The position numbers were made by a program, and so were the translations under genes. From positions 2,871,501-2,935,500 of the forward strand of contig NC_017098.1 in the NCBI RefSeq assembly GCF_000242595.2: a DNA stretch of 64,000 nucleotides, given 5' to 3'. Each line of letters begins with the position of its first letter. The first letter of the stretch is position 1. This DNA comes from Spirochaeta africana DSM 8902 (GTDB taxonomy: Bacteria; Spirochaetota; Spirochaetia; DSM-27196; DSM-8902). The notes beneath the pieces are model-generated. The model was not told the origin of the DNA and made no database searches. It was given only the letters and a program-made list of their open reading frames with translations. Of the stretch, positions 1 through 9,014 are shown piece by piece.

Positions 1-2710
1 GGAAATGCGCCAGAACCTGGTCATTTTCGGCCCCCCAGTTCATAAACGATCGCGTCCCCTGGTCATTGTCGGAGCCGGTCTCGCCAAACGGCCGGGCTGT
101 CTCATCACCGTAGAACACCTTTACCCCACCCGGGGCAAGCAGCAGGTTGGTCCCGCCGTTGATCAGGTTATGGCGATCATGCAGATGGGTATCATGCTGA
201 CTGATGTAGCTTAATGCATTGAATCCCGGATCGCTGTTAATCGCAGCGGCATAGCCGGCGTAGGTATTCTCCATCTGGGTGGGATGGTTCTCGGCCGGAC
301 CGCCGCCATGCTGCCCCTGAAAGGTAAAGTTGATAACCGAGTCAAAGCCGTAATCGAACCAGTGACTGCGACCTACCCCATGCCCCCACACCTCAGCGGT
401 CATCCAGAAGTCATCGGTCCAGTCTGCCCCGGGTGCATTCGGGTTGTTGGCACGCCAGGTCCAGAGGGCATCATTGGCGGCCTGCTTGAGCTGAGCCCAG
501 CGGAAGGGTTCAACATGCTTTACCGTGTCGGCCCGGAACCCGTCTATGCCGAACTCCTCGACCCAGGCAGCCAGCCATTTCACGATATAATCAGCCGGGG
601 CCACTCCGATATCCTGTCGCAGGCCGTCTGCCGCAGGGAGACGCCAGGGATCATACTCGCCCCCGGACTCCATGGCCCATTTGGTTTGCAGCAGCGGGGG
701 GAGCCCGACACTGTGGGTAGTTTCAGTCTTGAAATCCGGCAGATACGCCAGGTTCATGGTCAGGTCATCTCCGCCACCTTCCTGGTATCCCGGCAGACCG
801 GCGCGAACCCAGTCAGATCCCCAGTAGCCGTCCCACATTGCGGAATTGGTGTAATCCATCGAGCCGTCATCGTTATAGCTGAACCAGTTCTGACCGCCAG
901 AGGGCGACCAGCTGTGCGCCTCGGACAGACTCATATGGGTCCCGAAACCGTAGCGGGCCCCATCTGCAAGGGTTGGGTAGCCAGGATGGTTCATGACCAC
1001 ATCCAGGATTACCCGGATCCCCTGCTCGTGCGCAGTGTCGACAAAGCTGCGCATCTCTTCGACGGTACCGATATTCCGGTCCATCATGGTGTAGTCCAGG
1101 GCATAGTAGCCGTGATAGCCATAATGGGCAAAATCCCCATCGTTGCCGCCGCCGACAAACCCGTGTACCTGCTCATAGGGCGCGGTAATCCAGATAGCGG
1201 TAATCCCCAGATCCTCAAAGTAGCCTTCATCCAGTTTCTGCGTCATTCCGATTATGTCGCCACCATGGAAGGTACCGATACTGCTGCCGGTAGCATCCAC
1301 CGAGGGACGCCCGTAGGAGTTGTTATTGCTCGGGTCACCGTCGAGAAAGCGGTCAGTCATTGCAAAGTATACGGTGACATTGTCCCAGCTGAAATCGCTT
1401 TCTGTCTGGGTTCCGCGACGATACAAAAACGGACCGGCAGTGGTGGATCCAACCGAGTTGTCCGCACGAACCTCCAGCGAAACCGACCCATCCTGGGGCA
1501 GCTGCAGCCCGACGCCGGTACCGGACAGGCTGTTCCAGCTGCCGCCGTCAACGCGGTACTGCAGCGAGGTAACCGGTGCATCCTCGTGGGCGGTCGCCTC
1601 GATCTGAACGGTAACCGAGTCGGCATCCCCGAATACACCGCCAGCCGGGGAGACCGAAATCTCGGGGGCTGCCGGATCATCAGGTCCGTCAGGATCGCTG
1701 TCGTACCAATCGCCATCACGATACCACCACTCGCCTGATTCCCGGCTCAGATCTGCGGTTTGCCCGCCGCCGTTGTTGCTGAATATCAGATTGGCGGAGT
1801 CCGCATCGGGAAAATCGTAATACATCCAGCCCGAGCTGTGATCCTGCAGGGCTACGCCAGGCCAGGAAACAATCTCAATCTCCGGCACAACGCTCCAGAA
1901 ATAGATGTGGCTGTAGCCCTCGGTATACACCCGGATACCCTCGCCTGGTTCCGGTTCGGGCTCCGGTTCGGGGTCAGGGCCGATTAACTCCCAACTGCCG
2001 TCGAAGCGTGCTGAACGATCTACCGGGCCGTCAAGTCGGGTCTCGACCCGGTCTCCGGTACCGTTAAAGATAAAACTCAGGTCACCCTCCAGCGGGTAGT
2101 ATTCGCCAGGGATGGTGTAGGACCACCAGCCATCACCGGCGTCACTCATCTGCGGGCCGGGCCAGCTGTAGCCCTCGAGCTCGAAAATGGCATCTCCGTC
2201 AGTTTCCCACATCCAGATGGTTGGCTGGCTGTCAGCCGCGTACAGAATCCGGATATCATCACCGGGTTCGGGTTCAGGATCGGGCTCGGGTGTTTCCATC
2301 TCCCACTCACCGTCATACCAGGCCGATGCTTCTACCGGCCCCGACAGGGTTGTTTCTACCCGTTCACCATTCCCGTTAAAAATGAAATTCAGATCCAGCT
2401 CGAGTGGATAGTAGCTTTCCGGGATTGTATACGACCACCAGCCATCACCGGCATCGCTCATCTGCGGGCCGGGCCAGCTGTAGCCCTCGAGTTCGAATAT
2501 GGCATCACCGCCAGCTTCCCACATCCAGATGGTTGGCTGACTGCTGCTCTGAAAATAGATAGTGATGGCATCACCGGATGCGGTGCGAGCCGAAGCCTCG
2601 GCTGTTCGATCATCACCACCAAACGGATTGCTGCAGCCGGCCAACACCAGCGCAGCTGCCAGCAGTGCTGCCGGGGCTAACCTGCCCAGCAGTCTGGTAA
2701 ACTTCCTCAT
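1..2710 (-). CDS. Secreted alpha-amylase lipoprotein, GH13 MalS-like, with N-terminal starch-binding modules (C-terminus cut by window edge)
   Basis: Endo-acting alpha-1,4-glucan hydrolase, probably tethered outside the cytoplasm. The start at 2710 has an AGGAGG nine bases upstream and begins a lipoprotein signal (MRKFTRLLGR..., lipobox LAGC). Residues about 49-136 and 154-241 are two near-identical CBM26-like modules (motifs PTIWMWE, WPGPQMSDAGDGWWSYTIP), a third diverged module lies near 257-338, then an Ig/Fn3-like linker to about 434. The GH13 barrel starts near 436 (FAMTDRFLDGD, GGDIIGMTQKLD). The catalytic triad is visible as Asp728 in GFRADTVKHV, Glu773 in AEVWGHG and Asp840 in SQHDTH. 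The layout resembles E. coli periplasmic amylase MalS (GH13_19). Asp/Pro/Glu-rich linkers separate the modules. 903 codons are present without a stop, so the 3' end lies beyond base 1. It sits downstream of a second amylase, behind that gene's terminator. Family is clear; the subfamily is an inference. Confidence 0.9.
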   Translation of the reverse strand, partial: MRKFTRLLGRLAPAALLAAALVLAGCSNPFGGDDRTAEASARTASGDAITIYFQSSSQPTIWMWEAGGDAIFELEGYSWPGPQMSDAGDGWWSYTIPESYYPLELDLNFIFNGNGERVETTLSGPVEASAWYDGEWEMETPEPDPEPEPGDDIRILYAADSQPTIWMWETDGDAIFELEGYSWPGPQMSDAGDGWWSYTIPGEYYPLEGDLSFIFNGTGDRVETRLDGPVDRSARFDGSWELIGPDPEPEPEPEPGEGIRVYTEGYSHIYFWSVVPEIEIVSWPGVALQDHSSGWMYYDFPDADSANLIFSNNGGGQTADLSRESGEWWYRDGDWYDSDPDGPDDPAAPEISVSPAGGVFGDADSVTVQIEATAHEDAPVTSLQYRVDGGSWNSLSGTGVGLQLPQDGSVSLEVRADNSVGSTTAGPFLYRRGTQTESDFSWDNVTVYFAMTDRFLDGDPSNNNSYGRPSVDATGSSIGTFHGGDIIGMTQKLDEGYFEDLGITAIWITAPYEQVHGFVGGGNDGDFAHYGYHGYYALDYTMMDRNIGTVEEMRSFVDTAHEQGIRVILDVVMNHPGYPTLADGARYGFGTHMSLSEAHSWSPSGGQNWFSYNDDGSMDYTNSAMWDGYWGSDWVRAGLPGYQEGGGDDLTMNLAYLPDFKTETTHSVGLPPLLQTKWAMESGGEYDPWRLPAADGLRQDIGVAPADYIVKWLAAWVEEFGIDGFRADTVKHVEPFRWAQLKQAANDALWTWRANNPNAPGADWTDDFWMTAEVWGHGVGRSHWFDYGFDSVINFTFQGQHGGGPAENHPTQMENTYAGYAAAINSDPGFNALSYISQHDTHLHDRHNLINGGTNLLLAPGGVKVFYGDETARPFGETGSDNDQGTRSFMNWGAENDQVLAHF
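2116..2538 (-). repeat. Direct DNA repeat encoding duplicated CBM26 modules, 311 bp period
   Basis: Bases 2427-2538 and 2116-2227 are nearly identical over about 110 bp, and similarity continues more weakly on both sides. They encode equivalent parts of two adjacent starch-binding modules, so this is a recent in-frame tandem duplication inside the amylase gene. Confidence 0.8.
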
Positions 2711-2735
2711 TCCTCATATCCTCCTGTATCGCTGA

Positions 2736-2768
2736 AACAAAAACGGCCTGCCGGTTCTGGCAGGCCGT
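2736..2768 (-). terminator. Rho-independent terminator of the second amylase gene
   Basis: On the minus strand a perfect 10-bp stem (arms 2743-2752 and 2759-2768, acggcctgcc/ggcaggccgt, 6-nt loop) is followed by a T-rich tract (2736-2742). It lies 30 bp after the stop of the upstream amylase gene. Confidence 0.88.
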
Positions 2769-2798
2769 GTCTAAATCACGGGTGATTCTGACCTGCGC

Positions 2799-4904
2799 TT
2801 ACCAGCCCTGATGAGCCGGATGCAGGTTTTCGTGGGTGTGATTCCCACCGCTTTCCCAACCCTGGCCTTCGCCGCCAGTGGGCCCGATACGGGTTTTCCA
2901 CTCAAAGCTGCCAGGATCATTGATGGTAACCTCCCAGACATTGCCGCTGGTCCAGGTTCCCTCAACACCGGTGCCCCAGTTGGAGAGTTCCTCGGTGCTG
3001 CCGGTAAAGTACAGCGAGTTGCCATGGCCGACATCTACCGTCATCCGCAGGGTAATCTCATCACCCGGGTCCACAATCGGGTCATCGTTTTCCTGCAGCT
3101 CGATACTGATATCGGTGGTGCTGTCGTTAAAGGTAATTACGTAGGTCCCGGCGGTCTCGATCAGGTAGTCCTGCTCAGGGTAGTTCTCGGTCCAGTCGCC
3201 AAAGCGGTCGATCTTGAAGCGAGGATTCTCCTGACCGGTAAAGTCAGCGGTGACCTGCCATACCCCGGGGCTGACCTGTTCCATATCGGTGGTACCCCAG
3301 CTGTTCGGGGTGCCACGGAAATAGGCCTGTTCCCAGCCAATACCCGGTTCCGGATCGGATCCCTGTCCATCTACCGGCACCCATACCGACCAGCCAGTGC
3401 TTTCGCTCATATTCACGCGGAAATTGGCATAGCCGTCGCCGTTGGTGGTGATGGTGCCGTCAACATTGCCGGTATAGTCGTAGAACTCGGTGTTCGGCTG
3501 ATGGGCGTTGATCCAGAACTCCTGCTGCCCGCCCCAATCACGGCCGCTGATCAGCATAACCAGACCGGTACCCGGCACGTCGGCCAGACCTTCACGAACA
3601 TAGGTGTAGACTGCATCGGTGTTGGCGCTGGTCTCATGTCCCGGGCCGTAGGCAAAATAGCGGCGAGCCTCGACCAGCCGGGACAGGGTCGGAGCCATAC
3701 CGAACTCGTCCCAGTCGCGGGCAAATACCGTGGGAACCCCGTGCTCACGCATCAGGATGTAGGCATAGGCCTGATTCTTGTAGTTGATAACCTGCGGCAT
3801 ACCGTAGGGGTTGCCGGCACGGCTGGTGTCATGGTTGTCGATAAAGGTTACTGCACGTCCGGCATGGTGGCTGTTTGCCAGGCCGCCCCACCAGCGCATG
3901 TCCTTGCTGCCGCTGCTCAGGTTTACAAAGTCTTCGCGCAGATTGAAGTCAAAGGCCATCAGGTGGGGGGTGTTTACCGCATCAAGGTAGCCGCTGATGT
4001 CGCCAACCCAGGCCTCGGCTACGAAAAACACATCGTCTTCGGTAGCCCACTGTACATGGTTGATCCAGTTGCGGGTGAAATCGGTGTCGACATGGGCAAT
4101 TGCGTCCATGCGGAACCCGCTGAACCCGATGTCATCGATGATCCACTCACCCCAGGCCTTCATCTCGTGACGAACATCCTGGCGATTGTAATCCACGTCG
4201 TTGCCCATCAGATAAGGAAAATGAAAGGTATTGCCCCACCATTTATCGGGGAAGAGCTGTCCATCAAGACCGTTAAATGCAGTCCAGTCCCAGGCAAAAT
4301 CATGGTACAGGTAGCCCCAGCGCTCAGGGGTGTAGTGCACCTGTCGGCCATGCAGATCAAACTGTGTCCAGCGCTCCCCGATACCGGGAACATACTGCTG
4401 ACTGTCGGCACCCATACGGTGATTGAACACAACGTCGTAATAGGCATCGATTCCAAGGCCGTCCAGGGCGGACAGGGCATTCTCCAGCTCCGCGCGGGTT
4501 CCATAGCGGGTCGGCACGGTGCCCTTCTGATCAAACTCGCCAAGGTCCCAGAAGTCATAGACATCGTACCCGACGCTGAAGGTGCCGTTCATGGCCTTGG
4601 CCGCTGGCGGCAGCCACATCGAGGTAATCCCTGCCTCGGCTAACGGCTGTGCCATTGCCGGCAGGTCGCTCCACAGACCCGGGTAGGAATCCCAGTAGAA
4701 AATCTGATACATGGTGTTGTTCACCATGTGCTCGGGTACCTGTGGCAAGTCTCCTGCTGCTGCAGAGCGCTGCTGTGCGGATGCTGCAGGGCCCGTATCT
4801 GCGGTCTGACCGGCTTCCTGCATCGGGTTCCCGCATGCGACAAGCAGTACCGCTGCCACCGAAGTAACAGCAATGATCTTGCTGAAGTGCCGAAATATTG
4901 ACAT
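2799..4904 (-). CDS. Secreted alpha-amylase lipoprotein, GH13 liquefying type, with C-terminal starch-binding domains
   Basis: Extracellular alpha-amylase of 701 aa. I place the start at 4904 (GGAGG six bases upstream) rather than at an upstream ATG, because MSIFRHFSK begins a lipoprotein signal ending in the lipobox LLVAC. The barrel starts near residue 68 (MYQIFYWDSYPG) and matches the bacterial liquefying subfamily (GH13_5-like). Catalytic residues are Asp267 in GFRMDAIAHVD, Glu297 in VAEAWVG and Asp359 in DNHDTS. After the barrel, residues about 525-600 (YFRGTPNSWG) resemble an X25/CBM48-like beta-sandwich and about 615-701 a CBM20-like module with Trp-rich binding sites. It is transcribed alone from the divergent region near 5000 and ends at a strong terminator. 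With the neighbouring MalS-like enzyme it indicates starch use. Family confidence is high; the module classes are judged by eye. Confidence 0.92.
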   Translation of the reverse strand: MSIFRHFSKIIAVTSVAAVLLVACGNPMQEAGQTADTGPAASAQQRSAAAGDLPQVPEHMVNNTMYQIFYWDSYPGLWSDLPAMAQPLAEAGITSMWLPPAAKAMNGTFSVGYDVYDFWDLGEFDQKGTVPTRYGTRAELENALSALDGLGIDAYYDVVFNHRMGADSQQYVPGIGERWTQFDLHGRQVHYTPERWGYLYHDFAWDWTAFNGLDGQLFPDKWWGNTFHFPYLMGNDVDYNRQDVRHEMKAWGEWIIDDIGFSGFRMDAIAHVDTDFTRNWINHVQWATEDDVFFVAEAWVGDISGYLDAVNTPHLMAFDFNLREDFVNLSSGSKDMRWWGGLANSHHAGRAVTFIDNHDTSRAGNPYGMPQVINYKNQAYAYILMREHGVPTVFARDWDEFGMAPTLSRLVEARRYFAYGPGHETSANTDAVYTYVREGLADVPGTGLVMLISGRDWGGQQEFWINAHQPNTEFYDYTGNVDGTITTNGDGYANFRVNMSESTGWSVWVPVDGQGSDPEPGIGWEQAYFRGTPNSWGTTDMEQVSPGVWQVTADFTGQENPRFKIDRFGDWTENYPEQDYLIETAGTYVITFNDSTTDISIELQENDDPIVDPGDEITLRMTVDVGHGNSLYFTGSTEELSNWGTGVEGTWTSGNVWEVTINDPGSFEWKTRIGPTGGEGQGWESGGNHTHENLHPAHQGW

Positions 4905-4994
4905 AAAAATCCTCCATCGTATTGAAATCAGGGTCATCACACCATTCGCACAGCAGTAAAACGGTTTTGTAAATCGGTTTGACAACCTGTAATT

Positions 4995-5023
4995 ATGCTA
5001 CCACCGCTTTGCGGATACCGCAA
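4995..5023 (-). promoter_or_regulatory. Putative promoter of the 2799-4904 amylase gene
   Basis: Minus-strand TTGCGG (5018-5023), a 17-nt spacer and TAGCAT (4995-5000). It would give a leader of about 85 nt before the SD at 4911-4915. The -35 box is one arm of the palindrome at 5009-5023, so a bound regulator could block it. Confidence 0.45.
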
Positions 5024-5119
5024 GAAAAAAGTATAACAATTTACAATTTACGCTGCTGCAATAATTTAGTCGATTATTCCTGTGTCATTCAGGCAGGTTT
5101 GACCTTGCGTTTCCCGCAA
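5009..5119. promoter_or_regulatory. Pair of 15-bp palindromic candidate operators between amylase and GNAT genes
   Basis: ttgcggataccgcaa (5009-5023) is a 15-bp palindrome with an unpaired centre. ttgcgtttcccgcaa (5105-5119) shares the TTGCG-N5-CGCAA frame. They are 96 bp apart in the 236-bp divergent intergenic region. Matching spaced dyads suggest a dimeric regulator; its identity is not known. Confidence 0.45.
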
Positions 5120-5140
5120 AAATCCGGGAGAGTATGTACC

Positions 5141-5623
5141 ATGGAAGACACCACAATCGATATCAGACCAGCCGGGATAGATGACCTGGCGGCGGTATTC
5201 CACCTTGGCGAACGTCTGTTCACCTCACAGCAGTACTCCAACCTGTATCGTACCTGGGATCAATACGAGGTAACCGGGCAGTTCAACCTGGAACCGGACA
5301 ACTTCCTGATAGCGGAACAGAATGAGCAGGTAGTAGGCTTTGCTATCGGGTCGGTCATCGAAAAGGCCCGTTCAGCCTGGACCTATGGCCATCTGGTATG
5401 GCTGGGGATTGATCCGGATGTATCCCGACAGGGCATTGCGACACGCCTGTTTGACCGGTTCGTAGAGATCATGCAGGATCAGGGTGTACGGATGCTGCTG
5501 GTCGATACCCAGGCAAACAACGAACCGGCACTGGCGTTCTTTCGGGAGAAGGGATTCGGCAATCCGGTCGAACATGTATACCTCACCCTCAATCTCGACT
5601 CGATTCGTACCAGCAAGGAGTAG
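5141..5623 (+). CDS. GNAT-family N-acetyltransferase
   Basis: A 160-aa single-domain acetyltransferase expected to move an acetyl group from acetyl-CoA to an amine. The start at 5141 is the first ATG that leaves a complete GNAT fold (MEDTTIDIRPAG), with GGGAG ten bases upstream. The acetyl-CoA pyrophosphate loop is visible as VSRQGIATRLF near residues 90-100, followed by the NEPALAFFREKGF segment typical of RimI-like members. The substrate cannot be read from sequence. The M20 peptidase gene follows three bases after the stop, so the two are co-transcribed; an acetylase and a deacylase-type hydrolase side by side suggests action on related amino-acid or peptide substrates, but this is only inference. 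Confidence 0.85.
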   Translation: MEDTTIDIRPAGIDDLAAVFHLGERLFTSQQYSNLYRTWDQYEVTGQFNLEPDNFLIAEQNEQVVGFAIGSVIEKARSAWTYGHLVWLGIDPDVSRQGIATRLFDRFVEIMQDQGVRMLLVDTQANNEPALAFFREKGFGNPVEHVYLTLNLDSIRTSKE

Positions 5624-5626
5624 CCG

Positions 5627-6787
5627 ATGCCGGAACACCATCACGAGACCCGACTGCGCCGCCTGGTACAGGACATGGTGAACATATACAGTCCTTCCGG
5701 CAAGGAACAGGAGATTACCGAATATCTCTTTTGCCTTCTGCAGCGACAGCTGGAGCCGTACGGCTGCCGTATCAGTCTGCAGCCGGTTGATGAATCCCGC
5801 AGCAATATACTGGTGGAGACCCCCGGGCAGCCGTCGGCGTCACCCCACCCCGCCCTGGACCGGATGCTGTTTCTGGGCCACATTGACACCGTACCTGCGT
5901 ATGATATCGAGAATTACCAGCTGTCACCGCAGGGCGATCTGTTGTACGGGCTGGGAACCTCGGACATGAAAAGCGGCTGCGCGGCCATGATAGAGGCCTT
6001 CTGCCGCAGCAGCGCTGCCGGGGATTTACCGGAAAACACCATGCTTGCCCTGGTTGTCGGTGAGGAGGAAACCGGGGACGGCACCCTGGCGTTGTTGAAC
6101 GAATACCGTTTCCACAGCGCCCTGGTAGCTGAACCCACCGGCCTGATTCCCTGCAGCAGGCATTATGGCTATGTAGAGATGTTGGCCCGGGCGTTCGGGT
6201 ATCGCCGCCATGCCGCCATGTCAGGTCGGGATACCAACGCCATCCGGGCGATGCTGCGGTTTCTGCTGCAGATAGAGGACCGGGTGGAGCTGCATGAACC
6301 GGATACCGTGCTGAACATCCGCGACCTCTACAGCTCTGAATCCGGGTTCGCCGTACCGGATCGCTGCACTGCCAGTGTCGACCTGCACCTGCCTCCCGGA
6401 ATCGACACCGTCGCCTACGCAGAACGTCTGCGGGAGTTCGGCAGCACCGTGCTGGAGGACAGCCGCTGCACGGCCTATGAGCTGGAATTCCCTACCCTGG
6501 CCGACGGCTACTGCCTGGCAGAGGATGCACAGCTGCTGAGCCAACTGCGACAGGTATTCACCGACAGCGGCCTGAAATGGCAGCCCGGTGCCTTTACCAG
6601 TCATTCGGATGCGAATCTGCTGCACGCAGCCGGCTGCAGCCCCGTCATTCTGGGACCGGGAGAGCTTGCCAAGGCTCACACCCGGGACGAGGCCGTCAGC
6701 TATACCCAGATAACGGCTGCCGCCGACCTGTACACACGCCTTCTGCAGCAACTGCGATCGGATCAGACATCTCCGGATTCAGACTGA
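5627..6787 (+). CDS. M20-family metallopeptidase/deacylase (ArgE/DapE-like)
   Basis: A 386-aa dizinc amidohydrolase of the M20 family. Metal and catalytic residues are all visible: His85 and Asp87 in LGHIDTVP, Asp113 in GTSDMKSG, the Glu146-Glu147 pair in GEEETGDG, Glu169 in AEPTG and the final His351 in AKAHTRDE. Residues about 178-290 form the dimerisation insert. Family members cleave acylated amino acids or small peptides (ArgE, DapE, CPG2, LysK); the exact substrate cannot be assigned. It is coupled to the GNAT gene upstream with a 3-nt gap and converges with the EAL gene 5 bp downstream. No signal peptide is present, so it is cytoplasmic. Confidence 0.85.
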   Translation: MPEHHHETRLRRLVQDMVNIYSPSGKEQEITEYLFCLLQRQLEPYGCRISLQPVDESRSNILVETPGQPSASPHPALDRMLFLGHIDTVPAYDIENYQLSPQGDLLYGLGTSDMKSGCAAMIEAFCRSSAAGDLPENTMLALVVGEEETGDGTLALLNEYRFHSALVAEPTGLIPCSRHYGYVEMLARAFGYRRHAAMSGRDTNAIRAMLRFLLQIEDRVELHEPDTVLNIRDLYSSESGFAVPDRCTASVDLHLPPGIDTVAYAERLREFGSTVLEDSRCTAYELEFPTLADGYCLAEDAQLLSQLRQVFTDSGLKWQPGAFTSHSDANLLHAAGCSPVILGPGELAKAHTRDEAVSYTQITAAADLYTRLLQQLRSDQTSPDSD

Positions 6788-6792
6788 CCCGA

Positions 6793-7851
6793 CTATCCGG
6801 CCAACGGATTCAGCGAAGGCCGGGCGAAATAGTATCCCTGCAGCAGATCGGCACCATTTTCCTGAAGCCAGCTGCACTCAGCTGCGGTTTCAACCCCTTC
6901 GGCAATGGTAGTAATCTCAAGACGTGCGGCTAACTCAAACAGATTGGCCGCAATCCGTTCCTTGTAAGGGTCGCTGTCGACATCCCGAATCAGCTCAAGG
7001 TCGAGCTTGACGTAGTCGGGTTTAAGCTTGCCCAGCATGGTCAGAGAGCTGTAGCCGGCCCCCAGATCATCCAGTGCCACGCCGAACCCCTGGACCCGGT
7101 AGTACTCCAGGATACGCAGGAGGTGGTCCACATCCTCGATGCTGTCGCTCTCCACGACCTCAAAAACCACATCCTGCGGCCGCAGGCCGGCAGCGGCGAT
7201 AGCATCCATGGTGGTGATCAGACAATGCTCGGGACGATACACTGCAGTCGGATTAAAGTTTACAAACACCTTGCCGGCAAGCCCTTGCCCTGCAAAGTTG
7301 CGGATAGAGGTGAGCCGGGCCTCCCGATCCAGATAGAACAGTATGCCGGCAGCGCGTGCCGCTGCAAACATTCTGCCAGGGGGCACCAGCTCCTGCTGCT
7401 GATCATACCCGCGGGTCAGGCATTCATAGGCGTACACCTGCGAGGGATCATGAGCCTGCACGATTGGCTGGAAGGCGGTAGTGATGCGCTGCTGCTGCAG
7501 CAAATCCCGCAGCCAGCGGCTGTCATATTGTGCCAGCAGCCGTGACAATGGCTCCATATGCGCCAGCTGGCGGATCTGCGGTTCAATCCCGGGCGGCAGA
7601 AACATGGCCTTGGTGTCGCGCAGCTCCTGCATACTGAAGCTGCAGTCGGATCGGGTAAACAGATCGGCAATATCCGCCAGCGCTGCCTCGGCGCGCAGAA
7701 TCCCGGGATACGGCCGCGCCAGTGCCGGATCCAGGCGCTGCAGACAGCCGGCCATACGTTCGACAGAGTTATTCATGGGGGGTACGGCGTACAGAACTCC
7801 GACCCCGGGGAGTTGTTCAGGCAGCTGTTCACAGGATGTACAGAGACTCAT
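6793..7851 (-). CDS. EAL-domain cyclic-di-GMP phosphodiesterase
   Basis: Predicted c-di-GMP-specific phosphodiesterase of 352 aa. The start MSLCTSCEQL (7851) has AAGGA upstream and avoids overlap with the divergent mltG promoter. The EAL domain occupies about residues 115-345. The catalytic signature appears intact: ECLTRG in place of EALLR, the Asn of FVNFNP, the Glu of FEVVES, LDDLGAGYS with both Asp, Lys in VKLDLE, Glu in AEGVET and Gln-Gly-Tyr-Tyr-Phe near the end. The first 110 residues are an unassigned region starting with a CTSC pair, with no recognisable PAS, GAF or REC fold. No membrane segment is seen, so the enzyme is cytosolic. It likely lowers c-di-GMP and thereby affects motility or surface behaviour (family knowledge). 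Confidence 0.88.
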   Translation of the reverse strand: MSLCTSCEQLPEQLPGVGVLYAVPPMNNSVERMAGCLQRLDPALARPYPGILRAEAALADIADLFTRSDCSFSMQELRDTKAMFLPPGIEPQIRQLAHMEPLSRLLAQYDSRWLRDLLQQQRITTAFQPIVQAHDPSQVYAYECLTRGYDQQQELVPPGRMFAAARAAGILFYLDREARLTSIRNFAGQGLAGKVFVNFNPTAVYRPEHCLITTMDAIAAAGLRPQDVVFEVVESDSIEDVDHLLRILEYYRVQGFGVALDDLGAGYSSLTMLGKLKPDYVKLDLELIRDVDSDPYKERIAANLFELAARLEITTIAEGVETAAECSWLQENGADLLQGYYFARPSLNPLAG

Positions 7852-7930
7852 TGGCGTTCCTTTCGTAAAAAGTGTAGTCCAACCCTGTCGATATTTCAAT
7901 TCCAGCCCGCGGGATTCGCCCCTGCTGTTG

Positions 7931-7959
7931 TTGACCCGACTGCCGCATCCTGCTATTTT
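7931..7959 (+). promoter_or_regulatory. Promoter of mltG
   Basis: TTGACC (7931-7936), 17-nt spacer, TATTTT (7954-7959). The -10 box ends 10 bp before the ATG and no Shine-Dalgarno sequence is present, so the mRNA would have a leader of only a few bases. Confidence 0.6.
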
Positions 7960-7969
7960 TCTGTCCACT

Positions 7970-8980
7970 ATGAAACGATTACTGTTTGGCTGTATCACCG
8001 TTCTTGGTGTTGCAGTACTGCTGGCCATTGGAACTGCTTTTTGGGCATTATCCGGTAGCCCGGTCAGCTTCCAGGACGACATCATTATATCCATTGAACG
8101 CGGACAGGGCACCCGTTCCATTACCCGGATGCTGCAGTCAGAAGGGGTAGTCCGCCATGCGCGACTTACCGAGCTGTACGCCAGGGTGACCGGTACCGAT
8201 ACCGGCCTGCAGGCCGGTCGCTATCTGATTCCTGCCGGCATGCCGGCAGCCGAGATTATGCGCAAGATCCACTCCGGTGATGCGGTATTCGAGCATATCC
8301 GGGTGACCATTCCCGAGGGATGGATGATCAACGAGATCGATGCGCATCTTGCCGGACTCGGGATCTATGCCGACGGTGATTTTATCCGGGCTGCCGAGGA
8401 CTATGCCCGGGATCCGCAGCGCTTCCCGCTGCTGGCCTATATCCCGCCGCAGGTTTCAATCGAGGGATACCTGTTCCCCCAGACCTACTTTATTCTTGCC
8501 GAAACAGAACCCGCCGAGCTGATTGACCGAATGCTGGCCGAACTGCACCGCAGTCTGCCAGCGGATATAGAGGAGCGAGCAGCTGAACAGGGGATGACAG
8601 TCCACGAGGTACTGACCCTGGCCTCTATTGTCCAGAAGGAAAGCCCGGCCGGCGACAAGCACGGTATTGCGGGGGTATTCTGGAACCGGCTGCAGCGACG
8701 GATCCGTCTGGAATCCGATGCTACCGTTAACTATGTGCTGGGAACCCGGAACCTGCAGCCAACCTTTGCCGATACAGCCGTACAGCATCCCTACAACACC
8801 TATCGTAATTTCGGCCTGCCGCCAGGACCGATCGGCAACCCCGGACTGGAGGCAATCGAGGCAACACTGGATCCGGATGAACACGACTACCTGTTTTTCC
8901 TGCACAAGCCGACGCGCGAGACGGTATTCAGCTACACCTTTGCCGAACATCTGGATGCCAAGCGCAGGTATCTGGATTAG
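7970..8980 (+). CDS. mltG: Endolytic murein transglycosylase MltG (YceG-like)
   Basis: Inner-membrane lytic transglycosylase that cuts nascent glycan strands and ends their elongation. The 336-aa protein has one N-terminal membrane anchor (about residues 5-27), a LysM-like region (IERGQGTRSITRMLQSEGVV) and the YceG catalytic domain. The catalytic Glu224 lies in LASIVQKES, matching Glu218 of the E. coli enzyme. Conserved C-terminal features PYNTYRNFGLPPGPIGNPG and YLFF are present. The start follows a good promoter so closely that the message would be nearly leaderless. The downstream gene is convergent, so mltG appears monocistronic. Assignment is firm. Confidence 0.95.
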   Translation: MKRLLFGCITVLGVAVLLAIGTAFWALSGSPVSFQDDIIISIERGQGTRSITRMLQSEGVVRHARLTELYARVTGTDTGLQAGRYLIPAGMPAAEIMRKIHSGDAVFEHIRVTIPEGWMINEIDAHLAGLGIYADGDFIRAAEDYARDPQRFPLLAYIPPQVSIEGYLFPQTYFILAETEPAELIDRMLAELHRSLPADIEERAAEQGMTVHEVLTLASIVQKESPAGDKHGIAGVFWNRLQRRIRLESDATVNYVLGTRNLQPTFADTAVQHPYNTYRNFGLPPGPIGNPGLEAIEATLDPDEHDYLFFLHKPTRETVFSYTFAEHLDAKRRYLD

Positions 8981-9014
8981 TGTGGGTAATTCGGCATTTT
9001 CCGGAAGGGGCTGA

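Noticed and set aside
284-1738. Long plus-strand ORF of 484 codons
   Set aside because: It is exactly antisense to the GH13 domain of the minus-strand amylase, whose catalytic motifs are clear. High GC makes such shadows common.
2811-4643. Plus-strand ORF of 610 codons
   Set aside because: Antisense to the second amylase; no domain resemblance or SD.
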